A stretch of DNA of 57,645 nt from Salidesulfovibrio brasiliensis JCM 12178 (GCF_001311825.1 NZ_BBCB01000010.1:1-57645), one strand, 5' to 3'. Positions 26,738 through 39,154 are shown, counted from the stretch's first letter. Notes: generated by a model not told the origin, from the sequence alone. Made by a program: numbers and translations.

Positions 26738-28024
26738 GTGGGCCGTCCTGAACAAATCGCCGTTTATTGGGATTTCGAAAATATTCACGCATCGCTTTGC
26801 ACCCTGCATTACGGACCGTATTGGTACCGTGACAAGATGAACCGCCATTCGCGCCAGCCGCAGCTCATGGATATCAATTCCATCATGGAGTTCATCAATT
26901 CCGTAGGTGATATCAACATCAACAAGGCATACGGCAACTGGAGCTTCTTCTTCGGCTACAGTTTCGACCTGCAGAACCACGCCGTGGACCTCGTGCAGAT
27001 GTTCCCGCGCGGGTCGCACGGCAAGAACGGCGCGGACATCCGCATGGCCATCGACGCCATCGAGGACATCACCCTCAACCCGCACATCTCAACCGTGGTG
27101 GTCATCGGCGGGGATTCAGACTACATCGCGCTGGCCCAGAAGGTGCGGCAGCGCGGCAAGCGCATCATCGGCATCGGGGTCAAGGAGACCTCCAACCAGT
27201 ACTGGATGAAGTCCTGCAACCAGTTCAAGTACTACTCGTCGCTGCTGGTAAAGTCCTCGTCCATCTCCAGCCTCGAGAAGGAAGGATATGAAGCGGGCGA
27301 CCTTGAAGACGCCAAGAAGCTGCTTATCAAGGCAATCAAGCGCATATGTTCCGAAACCGGCGAGGCCAGCGTACTCAAGGCGTCCATCAAGCCCATGCTC
27401 ATGCGGCTGGACCCGTCCTTTGACGAAAGCAACTACGGCTTTTCCAACTTCACGTCCTTTTTGGAGTCCTGTCAGGATGTCGTCTCCATTCACGTTGGCG
27501 AGCACGACCACCGCCTGTCGCTTCTGAACACGGAAAACGGCGACGCTTCCGTGCCGGAGCCGAAAGTGCTGCATCCCTATGAGCTGATTCTGCAGAAGCA
27601 GCACGTGCAGCTCCCGGACCCGGCCATGCTCACGGCGGGAATCAAGGAGACCTTTGCGCTGTTCGTGGAGCACGGCGAGATTGCCGGATACCCGCGTTTC
27701 CGCGAGAAACTCGGAGATCGCCTTGCCGACATCGGCATTGAGGCGGGCACGCGCGACCTGAACAACGTCCAGCAGGTGCTCTTCCGTACCTTCTGCTTTC
27801 AGCTCAACCGCGAACGGCACACCCTGAGCCTTTCGCCGGAGGTGGTCAGCGCGGACATGCTCTGGGTCCGCGTGGTCAGCTATCTGGTCAAGCGCATCAC
27901 CGACAACCTCGATGACATCCCGGACTACAAGGCCATGTCCCGCCTGTTGTTCGGCGACGAGGAAAAGTCCGACCAGCTCAAGGACATCCACGACAACGAG
28001 CTGTGGAAGCGTCCCCAGCGCTGA
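26738..28024 (+). CDS. NYN (LabA/DUF88-like) domain protein with LOTUS/OST-HTH domains
   Basis: From the GTG at 26738 (GGAG 6 bases upstream) the protein has 428 residues. The N-terminal NYN domain (about 1-165) has the PIN-like acidic residues in VYWDFENIH, KNGADIRMAIDA and VIGGDSDYIALA, so a metal-dependent ribonuclease site appears complete. Residues about 190-265 (DAKKLLIKAIKRICSE, SNYGFSNFTSFLES) look like a LOTUS/OST-HTH RNA-binding winged helix, and a second, more diverged one spans about 305-415. The pairing is known in bacteria and in eukaryotic RNA regulators such as MARF1, and suggests RNA binding and cleavage. No target is visible. A terminator follows at 28073. Confidence 0.85.
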   Translation: MGRPEQIAVYWDFENIHASLCTLHYGPYWYRDKMNRHSRQPQLMDINSIMEFINSVGDININKAYGNWSFFFGYSFDLQNHAVDLVQMFPRGSHGKNGADIRMAIDAIEDITLNPHISTVVVIGGDSDYIALAQKVRQRGKRIIGIGVKETSNQYWMKSCNQFKYYSSLLVKSSSISSLEKEGYEAGDLEDAKKLLIKAIKRICSETGEASVLKASIKPMLMRLDPSFDESNYGFSNFTSFLESCQDVVSIHVGEHDHRLSLLNTENGDASVPEPKVLHPYELILQKQHVQLPDPAMLTAGIKETFALFVEHGEIAGYPRFREKLGDRLADIGIEAGTRDLNNVQQVLFRTFCFQLNRERHTLSLSPEVVSADMLWVRVVSYLVKRITDNLDDIPDYKAMSRLLFGDEEKSDQLKDIHDNELWKRPQR

Positions 28025-28072
28025 CGGCGTGACGGCCTTTCGGCCCGAACTATCCCGCTTTGCGCCTTCTTG

Positions 28073-28103
28073 ACCCGGCAGCATCGTGCCGGGTAGGTTT
28101 TTT
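28073..28103 (+). terminator. Rho-independent terminator after the NYN-LOTUS gene
   Basis: ACCCGGCA / TGCCGGGT (28073-28080, 28087-28094) with a 6-base loop is followed by AGG and six T. Confidence 0.8.
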
Positions 28104-28159
28104 GCGTATCGTCAACCATCCTCATCCGGCGTTGCCGGAAATGGCGCAACGGAGGCACC

Positions 28160-28627
28160 ATGGACACTCCCGAACACGTCGAAGCGGTTCGCCAGACGCT
28201 TTTTAAAGCCTACTGCCTTACTGCCGTGCCAGCGGTCGTTCTCTTTGCGGTATGGGCATTTTTCGGCGGCAACACGGTCCTTGAGCCGCCGCTGGCCCGC
28301 GCGGTGCTCGGGCCTCTCGGATTCGTGGGGGCCATCGTCTTTTCCGTTGGGCTTCCGGTGTTGGTTCGGGCCAAGTTCGTGCAGAGGTACGAGAACGAAG
28401 TGTCCGTACCGACCGAGGTGTTTCTCGTTTTCCAGAAGACGCTTCAATCCGTTGCGTTGACCGGGGCATATTTCGCGGCAGCGGCATACATGTTTCAAGT
28501 CAGCCTGTTTCATCTCGCAGGAGCGTTGCTGGCGGCGCTTTACGGCGCTTATTACTATTTCCCGTCCGCGAGTCGCGTGGCCGGAGAGATGGAGGTGTTC
28601 GGCGTGAGGGAAGAGAAACGGCAGTAG
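28160..28627 (+). CDS. Small integral membrane protein, function unknown
   Basis: The protein has 155 residues. Hydrophobic stretches at about 19-39, 46-70, 94-115 and 117-137 suggest four membrane spans, with a charged segment (RAKFVQRYENEVSVPTE) between the second and third and a short polar C-terminus. GGAGGCACC precedes the ATG. It stands alone between terminators. I recognise no family and give no function. Confidence 0.65.
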   Translation: MDTPEHVEAVRQTLFKAYCLTAVPAVVLFAVWAFFGGNTVLEPPLARAVLGPLGFVGAIVFSVGLPVLVRAKFVQRYENEVSVPTEVFLVFQKTLQSVALTGAYFAAAAYMFQVSLFHLAGALLAALYGAYYYFPSASRVAGEMEVFGVREEKRQ

Positions 28628-28650
28628 GGCGCATTAATGACGGAAAAGAG

Positions 28651-28679
28651 AAGGGGACCGGCTGGCCGGTCCCCTTTTT
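28651..28679. terminator. Bidirectional terminator between convergent genes
   Basis: AAGGGGACCGG / CCGGTCCCCTT (28651-28661, 28666-28676) with a CTGG loop is followed by a T run at 28675-28679. Confidence 0.88.
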
Positions 28680-28686
28680 GTGTGCA

Positions 28687-31385
<2,699 letters not shown>

Positions 31386-31637
31386 TTCATCCTCGTTCGT
31401 CGATGGTCTGTATGTGCATGGTTCTTTGATTCGGAATCCTGAAGGATTTCGGTCAGTATACAACCTGTATGAGATGCGGCCGAGTGTCAAGTGTGTCGAT
31501 CGCGGTCGGTATGATTTCTGGGGAAATGCAGCAGCGGAAAAGGCAATACCCGATTGACAACACTACCCTATAGTGCAACTACTATTCATAATCCCGTGCC
31601 TTACGATAAGGTGTGTCTGGCAACGTAGCGAGGTCTC

Positions 31638-32198
31638 ATGTTCTTCTTCGACAAAAGCAAGGAATGCCCGGTCAATACGGACCCGCTTATCAGAAATCTC
31701 TGGTCCGTTGTGCGGCTTTCCGTGCGTGTCATGGCAGTGCTGATGACGCTGGTCATCATCTGGGGGATTTTCGATGTCGGGTATGTCCTCTACCAGCGCC
31801 TCACCACGCCACCCATGTTTCTGCTGGACATCAACGACATTCTGGCGACCTTCGGTGCGTTCATGGCCGTGCTCATAGCCATTGAAATATTCGCCAATAT
31901 AATTATCTATCTGGAATATGAGATGATCCATCTCAAGCTCGTGCTTTCCACGGCGCTCATGGCAGCCGCACGGAAAATCATCGTGCTCGACTTCAAGGTG
32001 AACACCTACGAGCAGGCGTTTGCCCTCGGCGTGGTCATCATCGCGCTCGGCGTTTGCTACTGGCTTGTCTGCCTGCACCCGTTCACCAACGCGACCGCTG
32101 ATGAGGCGCTGGTGCGACGCGCAGAGGAGGTCGAAGCAGGGGAAACATGCGCTGAAGATGACGGCTCGACCCCGAGGCCGCCGTCTGCCTCGGCATAG
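31638..32198 (+). CDS. PsiE-like membrane protein
   Basis: The protein has 186 residues with four likely membrane spans (about 30-55, 75-95, 105-125 and 135-150). The second, ILATFGAFMAVLIAIEIFANI, and the segment LVLSTALMAAARKIIVLDF match the phosphate-starvation-inducible PsiE family, whose role is not known. The C-terminal 35 residues are acidic and polar. The universal stress protein gene starts 22 bases after the stop, so the two are likely co-transcribed. Confidence 0.75.
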   Translation: MFFFDKSKECPVNTDPLIRNLWSVVRLSVRVMAVLMTLVIIWGIFDVGYVLYQRLTTPPMFLLDINDILATFGAFMAVLIAIEIFANIIIYLEYEMIHLKLVLSTALMAAARKIIVLDFKVNTYEQAFALGVVIIALGVCYWLVCLHPFTNATADEALVRRAEEVEAGETCAEDDGSTPRPPSASA

Positions 32199-32220
32199 CT
32201 AAACAGTAAGGAAGTGAGAG

Positions 32221-33132
32221 ATGTTCAAGAAGATTCTGCTCGACTGGAACCCCGGCCACGATGCGAAGCTCCTCGGCCACGTGCTGGAGTTCGCCCGCAA
32301 GGCCGAAGGCGATCTGACCGTCGTGACCACGCTGGAGCAGCCGACCAAGTCCATTCTCGGTTATTTCAGTTCGCGAGGTGAAGACCTCAAGGAGATGATC
32401 GTCGACGATTACAACCAGAACCTTGACAGCGCGCTGGAGCAGAACGGGCTGGAGAGGCATGAGGTGCGCACGGAACTGCGCTGGGGAAAGGAGTTTATCG
32501 AAGCCATCAAGATGGTGCAGGAAGAGAAGTCCGATCTTCTGATATGCCCCACGCAGAAAGAGGGCGAGCCGCCGGACAGCACGGCCATGCATTTTCTTCG
32601 CAAGTGCCCTTGCCCGGTGTGGATTCATCAGGGGCACCTCTGGCGCGGCGCGGTGCGCATCCTCGCGGCTGTCGGCGGTTCGGATGCAGCGGACAGCGAC
32701 GAGACGCTGGACAGGCGAATCCTTCAGCACGCCGCCCGGTTGAGTGAAATCCTGCGCGGCAGACTGCATGTCCTGCACTGCTGGCAGGGATATCTTGAAT
32801 CCATAGCCAGCAGCAGCCCGCGTTTCAGCACTCCGGAGACCTCCAAGTATATCGAGTACGCCCGTGAGGAAAGCGAAGAACGTTTCAAGAGCATTCTCGA
32901 AAGCGTGCCTCTGCCGGAGACCGCCCGCCAGGCGGTTGTGCACGGCGATCCCGGAACGGTCATTCCAAAGTACGCGCGCGAGCATCGAATGGACATCGTG
33001 GTCATGGGCAGCGTGGCAAGGTCCGGCATACCGGGCCTGTTGATAGGCAACACGGCGGAGCGGATCATCAGCGGGCTGAACTGCTCGATTCTGGCGATCA
33101 AGCCGGAAGGGTTCGTTTCTCCGGTGCGTTAG
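32221..33132 (+). CDS. Universal stress protein, two UspA domains
   Basis: The protein has 303 residues and two tandem UspA domains, about 1-140 and 142-300. The second keeps the ATP-binding pattern GSVARSGIPGLLIGNTAERI (G-2x-G-9x-G-S/T type); the first has a weaker form, so it may be structural. Such proteins help cells survive starvation and other stress, usually in the cytosol. AAGGAAGTGAGAG precedes the ATG. It is downstream of the PsiE-like gene and convergent with the Ppx/GppA gene. Confidence 0.88.
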   Translation: MFKKILLDWNPGHDAKLLGHVLEFARKAEGDLTVVTTLEQPTKSILGYFSSRGEDLKEMIVDDYNQNLDSALEQNGLERHEVRTELRWGKEFIEAIKMVQEEKSDLLICPTQKEGEPPDSTAMHFLRKCPCPVWIHQGHLWRGAVRILAAVGGSDAADSDETLDRRILQHAARLSEILRGRLHVLHCWQGYLESIASSSPRFSTPETSKYIEYAREESEERFKSILESVPLPETARQAVVHGDPGTVIPKYAREHRMDIVVMGSVARSGIPGLLIGNTAERIISGLNCSILAIKPEGFVSPVR

Positions 33133-33144
33133 GGCTGACCGGGC

Positions 33145-34142
33145 CTACTGCCAGTATCGCTGCGATACGAGGAGCCCGTCGGCCAGCGTCACCCGGACAG
33201 GTTCAACCTGCATTATGCCCAGTTCCTGCATGAAGCCGAGAATCAGGATAAGGTTTGATACCTGCGTAGGGGCGAAAGCCCCGCCGATCTCGCTGTCGGT
33301 CTTATTCAGACTGGATGTGATGGCGTAGGCGATGTCCTGCCAGTGTAGGGAGCCTTGTTCTGGACCTGTGGGAGAATGCTGCGGTTGTGTACCGGGCCGA
33401 TGCCGAGGACCGGAAACTCTCCCGAGGAGAGGCGGCGTTTTTCCTTTTCCGGTATCCGTGCTGCTTCGGCACGTGCCCGTTGCAATGCCCTGTCGGACTC
33501 GGCGTAGGATATCGGATTCGGTGAGGAACCCGGCTTGTTCTGTATTTCTTCGACAATCAGGTTCTTGAAAGGGATGGAGCCGAGTTTGCTTGAATAGAAA
33601 AAGACCGGCTTGTCATCGATAAGGGTGATCTGCATACTCCCGCCGCCGACATCCCAGACTGCCACCGGACCTTTGGGGATATCCTTCTTCAAGCGTGCTG
33701 CAACGATGCCGAGAAGCGCTTCTTCGTCCACGCCAATCACTCTTGTGGGGATGCCTGCTTCCTCTGTGAGACGTTTGGCGAAATCCCGACCGTTTTTCGC
33801 CATCCTGAACGCCTCTGTCGCCACCGCTGCATATTCTTCGGCCCCGGCATTACGCGCTCGGGTCTTGAGTTGCAGCATGAGCGTCATGCCTTCGGCCATC
33901 ATGGCCGGAGGAATCCGTTCGTCGGCCCGCCCCGTGAGTTTTTCAACAAAGTCGGCCTTGACGTTTATACGCAAGTGTTCCTTGACCACCTTGCCGGTGG
34001 CCGTATTCACGTCCGCAACCACGCATTTGATCGAGCCGGAACCAATGTCAAAGGCGGCCCTTCGAACCATTTCGTCCCGTCCGAGAATCCAGAGGGCGGC
34101 GATAGCAATGAAAATTGCCAGAACAGTCAACAGCTTTCGCAT
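33145..34142 (-). CDS. Ppx/GppA-like phosphatase with N-terminal membrane anchor (frameshifted near 33349)
   Basis: From the ATG at 34142-34140 the protein has about 332 residues. An N-terminal MRK is followed by a hydrophobic span (LLTVLAIFIAIAALWILG, about 4-21), then the ASKHA fold of exopolyphosphatases and pppGpp phosphatases: AAFDIGSGSIKCVVADV, ATEAFRMAKNG and VAVWDVGGGSMQITL. Classical Ppx and GppA have no such leader. By the positive-inside rule the catalytic part would face the periplasm. The frame is lost at 33348-33351; adding one C restores LHWQDIAYAITSSLNKT and an end at QRYWQ, with the stop at 33147-33145. A TTG start at 34178 directly after mltG is possible. It ends the run dld-ruvX-mltG-ppx. 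Confidence 0.8.
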
Positions 34143-34178
34143 GACTACAGGTGTAGCGGGAATCCTTGTCCTGAGCAA

Positions 34179-35240
34179 TTATTGCTTTGTGGAGCGGTAG
34201 GTGGCGCGGTTGCGACGGAGTTGGTACTTGTGTACGGCGCGGTTGTGTTCCTTCAGGCTTTTGCTGAAGTAGTGCGAGCCGTCACCTTTGGCCACGAAGT
34301 AGAAGAAACGGTGTTCCTCGGGCCTGACGGCGGCCTCGATGGAGTCCAGCCCGGGCGAGCAGATGGGCCCCGGCGGCAGGCCGGGATGGACGTAGGTGTT
34401 GTAGGGGTTGTCCCCGTCCGTGAGGTGCTTCTTGCGGATGTTGCCGTCAAAGGCGGGACCGAGGCCGTAGATGATGGTCGGGTCGGCCTGAATGAGCATC
34501 CGCCGTTTCAGCCGGTTGGCGAAAACGCCCGCGATGCGCTCGCGTTCGGTGACGTCGCCGGTTTCCTTTTCCACCAGCGAGGCCAGCACCACGGCGCGGT
34601 TGAGGTCCTTCCACTCGGGACGTCCCTCGGGCCAAACTGCTTCGCTTTCTTCAAAGAACTGCCGAAGCATGGTTCGGACCATGTAGCGGCCCTTGTCGCT
34701 CTCAGGCGGGGTCAGCAGGTAGGTTTCCGGGAAGAGGAAGCCCTCGGCGGTCTCGGACTGGATGCCGAATTCCGCCAGCAACTCCGGGTCCTGCACGGCT
34801 TCCGCAAACTCTTCCTCCGTACAGATGCCAGACTCCGCAACCACCTCGGCGGTCTGCCACCACGTCAGCCCTTCACGGACCGAGACCTTGATCATGATGC
34901 CGGGCGTGGTGGTCAGGACGGTCAGGGTCCTGTCCGGCGTCCAGCCCGTATTCAAAAGGAATTTTCCGGCCCGGACCTTGGTGGCCGAGTCGGTCTCGCG
35001 GGCAAGCGCCCAGAAGCGGTTCACGTCGGTGATGAGGTTCTCGGTCTTGAGTTCGCGGGCAACCTTGAAGAACGTGCTGCCCTTCTCGACCGTGAAGACG
35101 ATTTCGCGGCCCGGCGATTCCGGCGGAACGGTGCGGAATTGCTGGTCGAGCCATGCCATGCGCCAGAAATAGGCGGACGCGCCAAGGGCCGCCACCGAGG
35201 CGGCCAGAAGCAGGAGTATCAGAATGCGTTTTCGAGCCAT
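34179..35240 (-). CDS. mltG: Endolytic murein transglycosylase MltG
   Basis: MltG cuts nascent peptidoglycan strands at the outer face of the inner membrane and so limits glycan chain length. The protein has 353 residues: an N-terminal anchor (ILILLLLAASVAALGASAYF), a LysM-like part (VFTVEKGSTFFKVARELK), and the YceG domain with the catalytic Glu in VVLASLVEKETGDVTERE, ADPTIIYGLGP and DNPYNTYVHPGLPPGPICSP. Its start overlaps the end of ruvX by 22 bases, an arrangement common in many bacteria. Confidence 0.95.
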   Translation of the reverse strand: MARKRILILLLLAASVAALGASAYFWRMAWLDQQFRTVPPESPGREIVFTVEKGSTFFKVARELKTENLITDVNRFWALARETDSATKVRAGKFLLNTGWTPDRTLTVLTTTPGIMIKVSVREGLTWWQTAEVVAESGICTEEEFAEAVQDPELLAEFGIQSETAEGFLFPETYLLTPPESDKGRYMVRTMLRQFFEESEAVWPEGRPEWKDLNRAVVLASLVEKETGDVTERERIAGVFANRLKRRMLIQADPTIIYGLGPAFDGNIRKKHLTDGDNPYNTYVHPGLPPGPICSPGLDSIEAAVRPEEHRFFYFVAKGDGSHYFSKSLKEHNRAVHKYQLRRNRATYRSTKQ

Positions 35241-35629
35241 GTGCGGAGTATAACTGTTGCGGCCTGTTGGTCGAGTGCCATTTTCTTTTTCTTTCGTTTC
35301 AGTCCTGCGGCGCGAAGCTCGTTTTCGGCTTCGGCCGAGGAGAGGCGCTCGTCCACGAGGTGCACGGGCTGTTCGATGCGCCGTGCGAGACTGTCGGCAA
35401 AGTTGCGGGCCTGTCGGGTGGTCAGGGTATCCTCGCCGTCGAGCGAGAGGGGCAGACCGACCACCACGGTTTGTACCGCTTCCTTTTGAATGATTTCGAG
35501 CAGTTCGTCAAAGAGTGCGTCGCGAGTGCTGCGCTCTATGGTCTTATACGGCGAGGCCAGCGTGCCGGTGGGGTCGCTTATGGCAAGCCCCACCCGCCGG
35601 GTCCCGAAGTCTATGGCGAGAACGCGCAA
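35219..35629 (-). CDS. ruvX: YqgF/RuvX family putative Holliday junction resolvase
   Basis: The protein has 136 residues of RNase H fold: LAIDFGTRRVGLAISDP at the start with the first catalytic Asp, VVGLPLSLDG in the middle, VHLVDERLSSAEAE with a conserved Asp-Glu, and MALDQQAATVILRTWLE with the last Asp. The family acts in late 16S rRNA 5' processing and may resolve Holliday junctions. It starts 3 bases after the stop of the large dehydrogenase and overlaps mltG. Confidence 0.93.
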   Translation of the reverse strand: MRVLAIDFGTRRVGLAISDPTGTLASPYKTIERSTRDALFDELLEIIQKEAVQTVVVGLPLSLDGEDTLTTRQARNFADSLARRIEQPVHLVDERLSSAEAENELRAAGLKRKKKKMALDQQAATVILRTWLENAF

Positions 35630-35632
35630 GGT

Positions 35633-38600
35633 CTAGTGTCCCCTGCGTTCCACGCGGCTCATGAGCTGTTTCAGCTCGCGTTTCCACTTGGGGCCGCCCA
35701 TGCAGCGGGCCAGGTATTCCACGGTATGCAGCACCGGGTTGCCCTGACGGTTCTCGGCCAGACAGCGGCTGATGCCCACCTTGCAGGACGGGCAGCCGAC
35801 CACAACGGGCAGGCGGCGATCCTCGCCGGTGTCCTCGCGAAGCTGTTCCTTCTTGCGGTTGCGGATGCGATTGTAAATCTCCGGGCTGGAGAGGGCGCCG
35901 AGGCCGGACTCGCCACAGCAGCCGGGCGAGAGGGTCGCCTTGGCGCCGGTGAGCTCCTGCAGGGCGGAGCGGTACATCTCCGCAGCCTTGGCCTTGGGCA
36001 CGTCCACCCATTCGGCGTGACAGGCCGCGTGGTAGATGACCTCATCCTTGCAGCTGACCTTGTCCAGCCGCTGGGACAGGAACTGCACCGCGTCCATATG
36101 CGCGAGCGGATCGACGAGGTCGCGGGCGAATTCGTGAGTCTCCAGCGATTCGCGGCAGGTGCCGCAGGCCGTGAGCAGGGTGGTGGCCTTGAGGCCTGCC
36201 TTGCCGGTGGCCACCAGCAGGTCGAGCATGGCCTGCCCGTTACGGTGGCGGTTGGTTTTGTACGCCTCTTCACAGCCCGAGGCCAGCAGCGGATAGCCGC
36301 AGCACATGTGCTTGCCGGGCAGCACCACGTTCAGCCCCGCCTTGAGCAGCAGGTACACGGTGGCCATGCCGATATCTCGTGAGAAGAGGGCCGCGCCGCA
36401 GCCGGGGAAGTAGAGGACGGTGTCGTCCTTGGCCGCGTTCGGGTTCTTGAGCACAAAGCCTTTGTCCAGTTCAAGCGACTCGAACAGGTTGCGGAAATCC
36501 ATGTGCGGCGTAGGCGAGGAAATGGCCGGGTTCTTGAATTTTCTGCGCCAGTGCGGGGGCATCAGGCCCACGGCCTTGCTCTGCATGGTCTGGCCCAGGG
36601 AAAGCGCCTTGGCGACCTTGGGCAGCCGCTGGGCCGGGTCCTGCGCGATGCGCTCAAGCACCACTTTCTTGACCGGATGGCCGCTGCGGCCCTTGTAGTC
36701 GAGGAAGGCGCGCATCCGGAGCGCGGCCCCGGCGGAGTCGATCTTCACCGGGCAGACCGCCTGACATTTGCCGCAGGCCGTGCAGTGCTCCATGAGTCCG
36801 CGCAGCCTGTCCAGCAGGCCGGGATCGGGGCGGCCGCTCTGAATCTGTGCGTAGTAGATGGCCTCGATAAGCGCGCCGAGGCCGATGTTCTTGTTGCGGG
36901 GGTGGTGCATCAGGCCGCTTTGCGGGTGGAACATGGGGCAGACCTGTTTGCACTTGCCGCAGCGGGTGCAGGTCTGGATGTCCCGGAGCAGCTGCATCAG
37001 CTCCTCCTTGTCCTTCAGCGCGGTCATGTCCAGATCCTGAATCAACCGGTTGAAGGAGAAGGTGAAGGGCTCACTCGGGAGTTTTCTGCTTGTCAGCTTG
37101 CCGGGGTTGAGGATGTCGCGCGGGTCGACCTTTTTCTTGTAGGCGGCCAGCGCGCTGATCTTCTCGTCGTCCAGATAGTTGATCTTGGTGATGCCGATGC
37201 CGTGCTCGCCGGAAACAACGCCGTCGAGCTCCAGCACCTTCTCGAAGACCTGCCCGGCAGCGCGGTGCGCTTCCTCAAGCATTTCGGGATCGTTGGAGTT
37301 GACCGGCAGGTTGACGTGGCAGTTGCCGTCGCCCGCGTGCATGTGGTTGGCGATGATGACGCGCTTGGCCTGAAGCTGTTCCCAAAGCGCCTTTATCTCG
37401 CGGTCCAGTTTTGGGTAGCGGTCCCGCAGTTTGGCGAAAAGGTAGCGGCACTGCGATTCCTGCTCCTGATCGGAGATGTCGGCAAAGGTGATTTCGCCAC
37501 GCATGATGGCCTTGCCGCGCTCCAGCCCTTCGTCGAGGTCCGCGTCTTCCGGGTCCATGCCCGGCAGGTCGCGCACGCGGTAGAGCGTGCGGCGGTAGAT
37601 GCGTGCGAGGTATTCGAGGTTCAGGTTTTCAAGGAAGTCCGAGAAGTCTGGAATGACTTCCAGCGGGATGACGATGTCTTCGTTGATCTTGAAGCCAGAG
37701 GTGCGCTTGGAGATGGCCGACAGCTTGTGGCGGTCTTCCCAGAACAGTTCGGCTTCCTTTTCGTCACGCGCGGCGAAGATGTCCACGCCCTCGTAGTTGT
37801 CTGCCAGCGAGACCACGGTCTCCACGGCGTCGTCAAGCGCCTCCTCGTGGTCCGAATCGAGCTGCATGATGATGACCGAGATGGGGTCGCCGTCGTACTG
37901 GCTGGTCTTGGGCTTGTATTCGATGGCCTGAACGTACTTGGTGCCGAACTCCTCCAGCGCGGAAATCTTCACGAGGTCGCCCTGTTCGCGGATGGTGTCG
38001 CGCAGGCCGACCACGTCCTTGATGACGTACATGGCGTTGCGCATGGAGCGGCCGTAAAATTCGAGGCAGAGCACGCGGGAGTGCTTGGGCCTCGGATAGC
38101 AGACGAGGGTGGTCTCGGTGAAGATGCCGTCCACGCCTTCCTTCTGCACGCCCGGAAGCCCGCCGAGGTACTTGTTGGATACGTCCTTGCCGAGGCCCGG
38201 GGAGCGGATCTCCTGCCCGGTCAGCTCCACGGTGTCGATGCACTTGCCGGACTCGTCGTAGACGTCGAATACGGCGGTATCGGTCTCGAAGACCTTGTGC
38301 CTCGGGTGATCGCGCCGGACCACCGTGATGATCTCGCCCTGCGGCGTGACCATGCGGTAGCTCAGGATATTGTCGATGGTGGTGCCGTACTCGAAGGCGA
38401 ACGGGCCGCCCGCGTTTTCCGAGAGGTTGCCGCCGATGCTCGATCCGGCCTTGGACGCGGGGTCCACGGTGAGCAGCAGGTCCTGTTCGGCAGCGGCTTT
38501 GATGGCGCTCAGGGTGATTACGCCGGTCTGGACGGTGATGGTCTGCTCGTCCGGATTCACGTCGATAATCTTCTTGAAGCGCGCCAGCGAAAGGATGACG

Positions 38601-39154
38601 CAACGGTTCATGGTGGGGATGGCGCCGCCGGTCAGGCCGGTGCCGCCGCCGCGCGGGATGAGGGAGAAGCCCATTTCTCCGGCAAGTTTGACCATGCGCC
38701 GGATCTGCTCTTCGGTCTCGGGGTAGACCACCAGCATGGGCAGTTCCATGCGCAGGTCGGTGGCGTCTGTGCAGGACTGCACGATGCACAGGGGGTCGTC
38801 ACCAATGCCGTCCTTGGGCATGAAGTCTTCAAGTCGCTCGACGAGGTCCTTGCGGAAGGCCGTGTCCGCGTCGAAGCTCTGCCAGAACTCGCGGATACCG
38901 GCGGAGAGAATCTTGGGATATTCGCCGGACATGAGCGGGCGGGACATGTTCAGCCGCCTGTCCACGCTCTTTCGGACCAGTTCGGGGTCGATGAACGGGT
39001 TGTAGCGGACCATGAAGAGTTCCGCTGCGAGATCGGACGCCAGCTTGCGGACGGATTCGGGCCACTGGGCCACCTGTTCCATGTCCACCATGCCGAAGAC
39101 ACGGGTGAAAAGCTGTTCGTCCGAAATGGATATATGCGGGCCGGTATGTGCCAT
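35633..39154 (-). CDS. FAD- and Fe-S-containing D-lactate/2-hydroxyacid dehydrogenase-type protein
   Basis: The fused protein has 1173 residues. The PCMH FAD domain (about 130-360) has LIPRGGGTGLTGGAIP and SSIGGNLSENAGGP. The FAD-linked oxidase C-terminal domain (about 400-690) has HMHAGDGNCHVNLPV and SGEHGIGITK. Two [4Fe-4S] motifs follow near 728 (CTRCGKCKQVCP) and 788 (CTACGKCQAVCP), and two CCG domains near 951 (CCGYP) and 1080 (CCGESG) resemble heterodisulfide reductase D. Such proteins oxidise D-lactate or another 2-hydroxy acid and pass electrons to the quinone or Fe-S chain. Lactate is a standard substrate of this type of organism. The exact acid is not fixed by sequence. AAGGAAGG precedes the ATG. 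Confidence 0.92.
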   Translation of the reverse strand: MAHTGPHISISDEQLFTRVFGMVDMEQVAQWPESVRKLASDLAAELFMVRYNPFIDPELVRKSVDRRLNMSRPLMSGEYPKILSAGIREFWQSFDADTAFRKDLVERLEDFMPKDGIGDDPLCIVQSCTDATDLRMELPMLVVYPETEEQIRRMVKLAGEMGFSLIPRGGGTGLTGGAIPTMNRCVILSLARFKKIIDVNPDEQTITVQTGVITLSAIKAAAEQDLLLTVDPASKAGSSIGGNLSENAGGPFAFEYGTTIDNILSYRMVTPQGEIITVVRRDHPRHKVFETDTAVFDVYDESGKCIDTVELTGQEIRSPGLGKDVSNKYLGGLPGVQKEGVDGIFTETTLVCYPRPKHSRVLCLEFYGRSMRNAMYVIKDVVGLRDTIREQGDLVKISALEEFGTKYVQAIEYKPKTSQYDGDPISVIIMQLDSDHEEALDDAVETVVSLADNYEGVDIFAARDEKEAELFWEDRHKLSAISKRTSGFKINEDIVIPLEVIPDFSDFLENLNLEYLARIYRRTLYRVRDLPGMDPEDADLDEGLERGKAIMRGEITFADISDQEQESQCRYLFAKLRDRYPKLDREIKALWEQLQAKRVIIANHMHAGDGNCHVNLPVNSNDPEMLEEAHRAAGQVFEKVLELDGVVSGEHGIGITKINYLDDEKISALAAYKKKVDPRDILNPGKLTSRKLPSEPFTFSFNRLIQDLDMTALKDKEELMQLLRDIQTCTRCGKCKQVCPMFHPQSGLMHHPRNKNIGLGALIEAIYYAQIQSGRPDPGLLDRLRGLMEHCTACGKCQAVCPVKIDSAGAALRMRAFLDYKGRSGHPVKKVVLERIAQDPAQRLPKVAKALSLGQTMQSKAVGLMPPHWRRKFKNPAISSPTPHMDFRNLFESLELDKGFVLKNPNAAKDDTVLYFPGCGAALFSRDIGMATVYLLLKAGLNVVLPGKHMCCGYPLLASGCEEAYKTNRHRNGQAMLDLLVATGKAGLKATTLLTACGTCRESLETHEFARDLVDPLAHMDAVQFLSQRLDKVSCKDEVIYHAACHAEWVDVPKAKAAEMYRSALQELTGAKATLSPGCCGESGLGALSSPEIYNRIRNRKKEQLREDTGEDRRLPVVVGCPSCKVGISRCLAENRQGNPVLHTVEYLARCMGGPKWKRELKQLMSRVERRGH

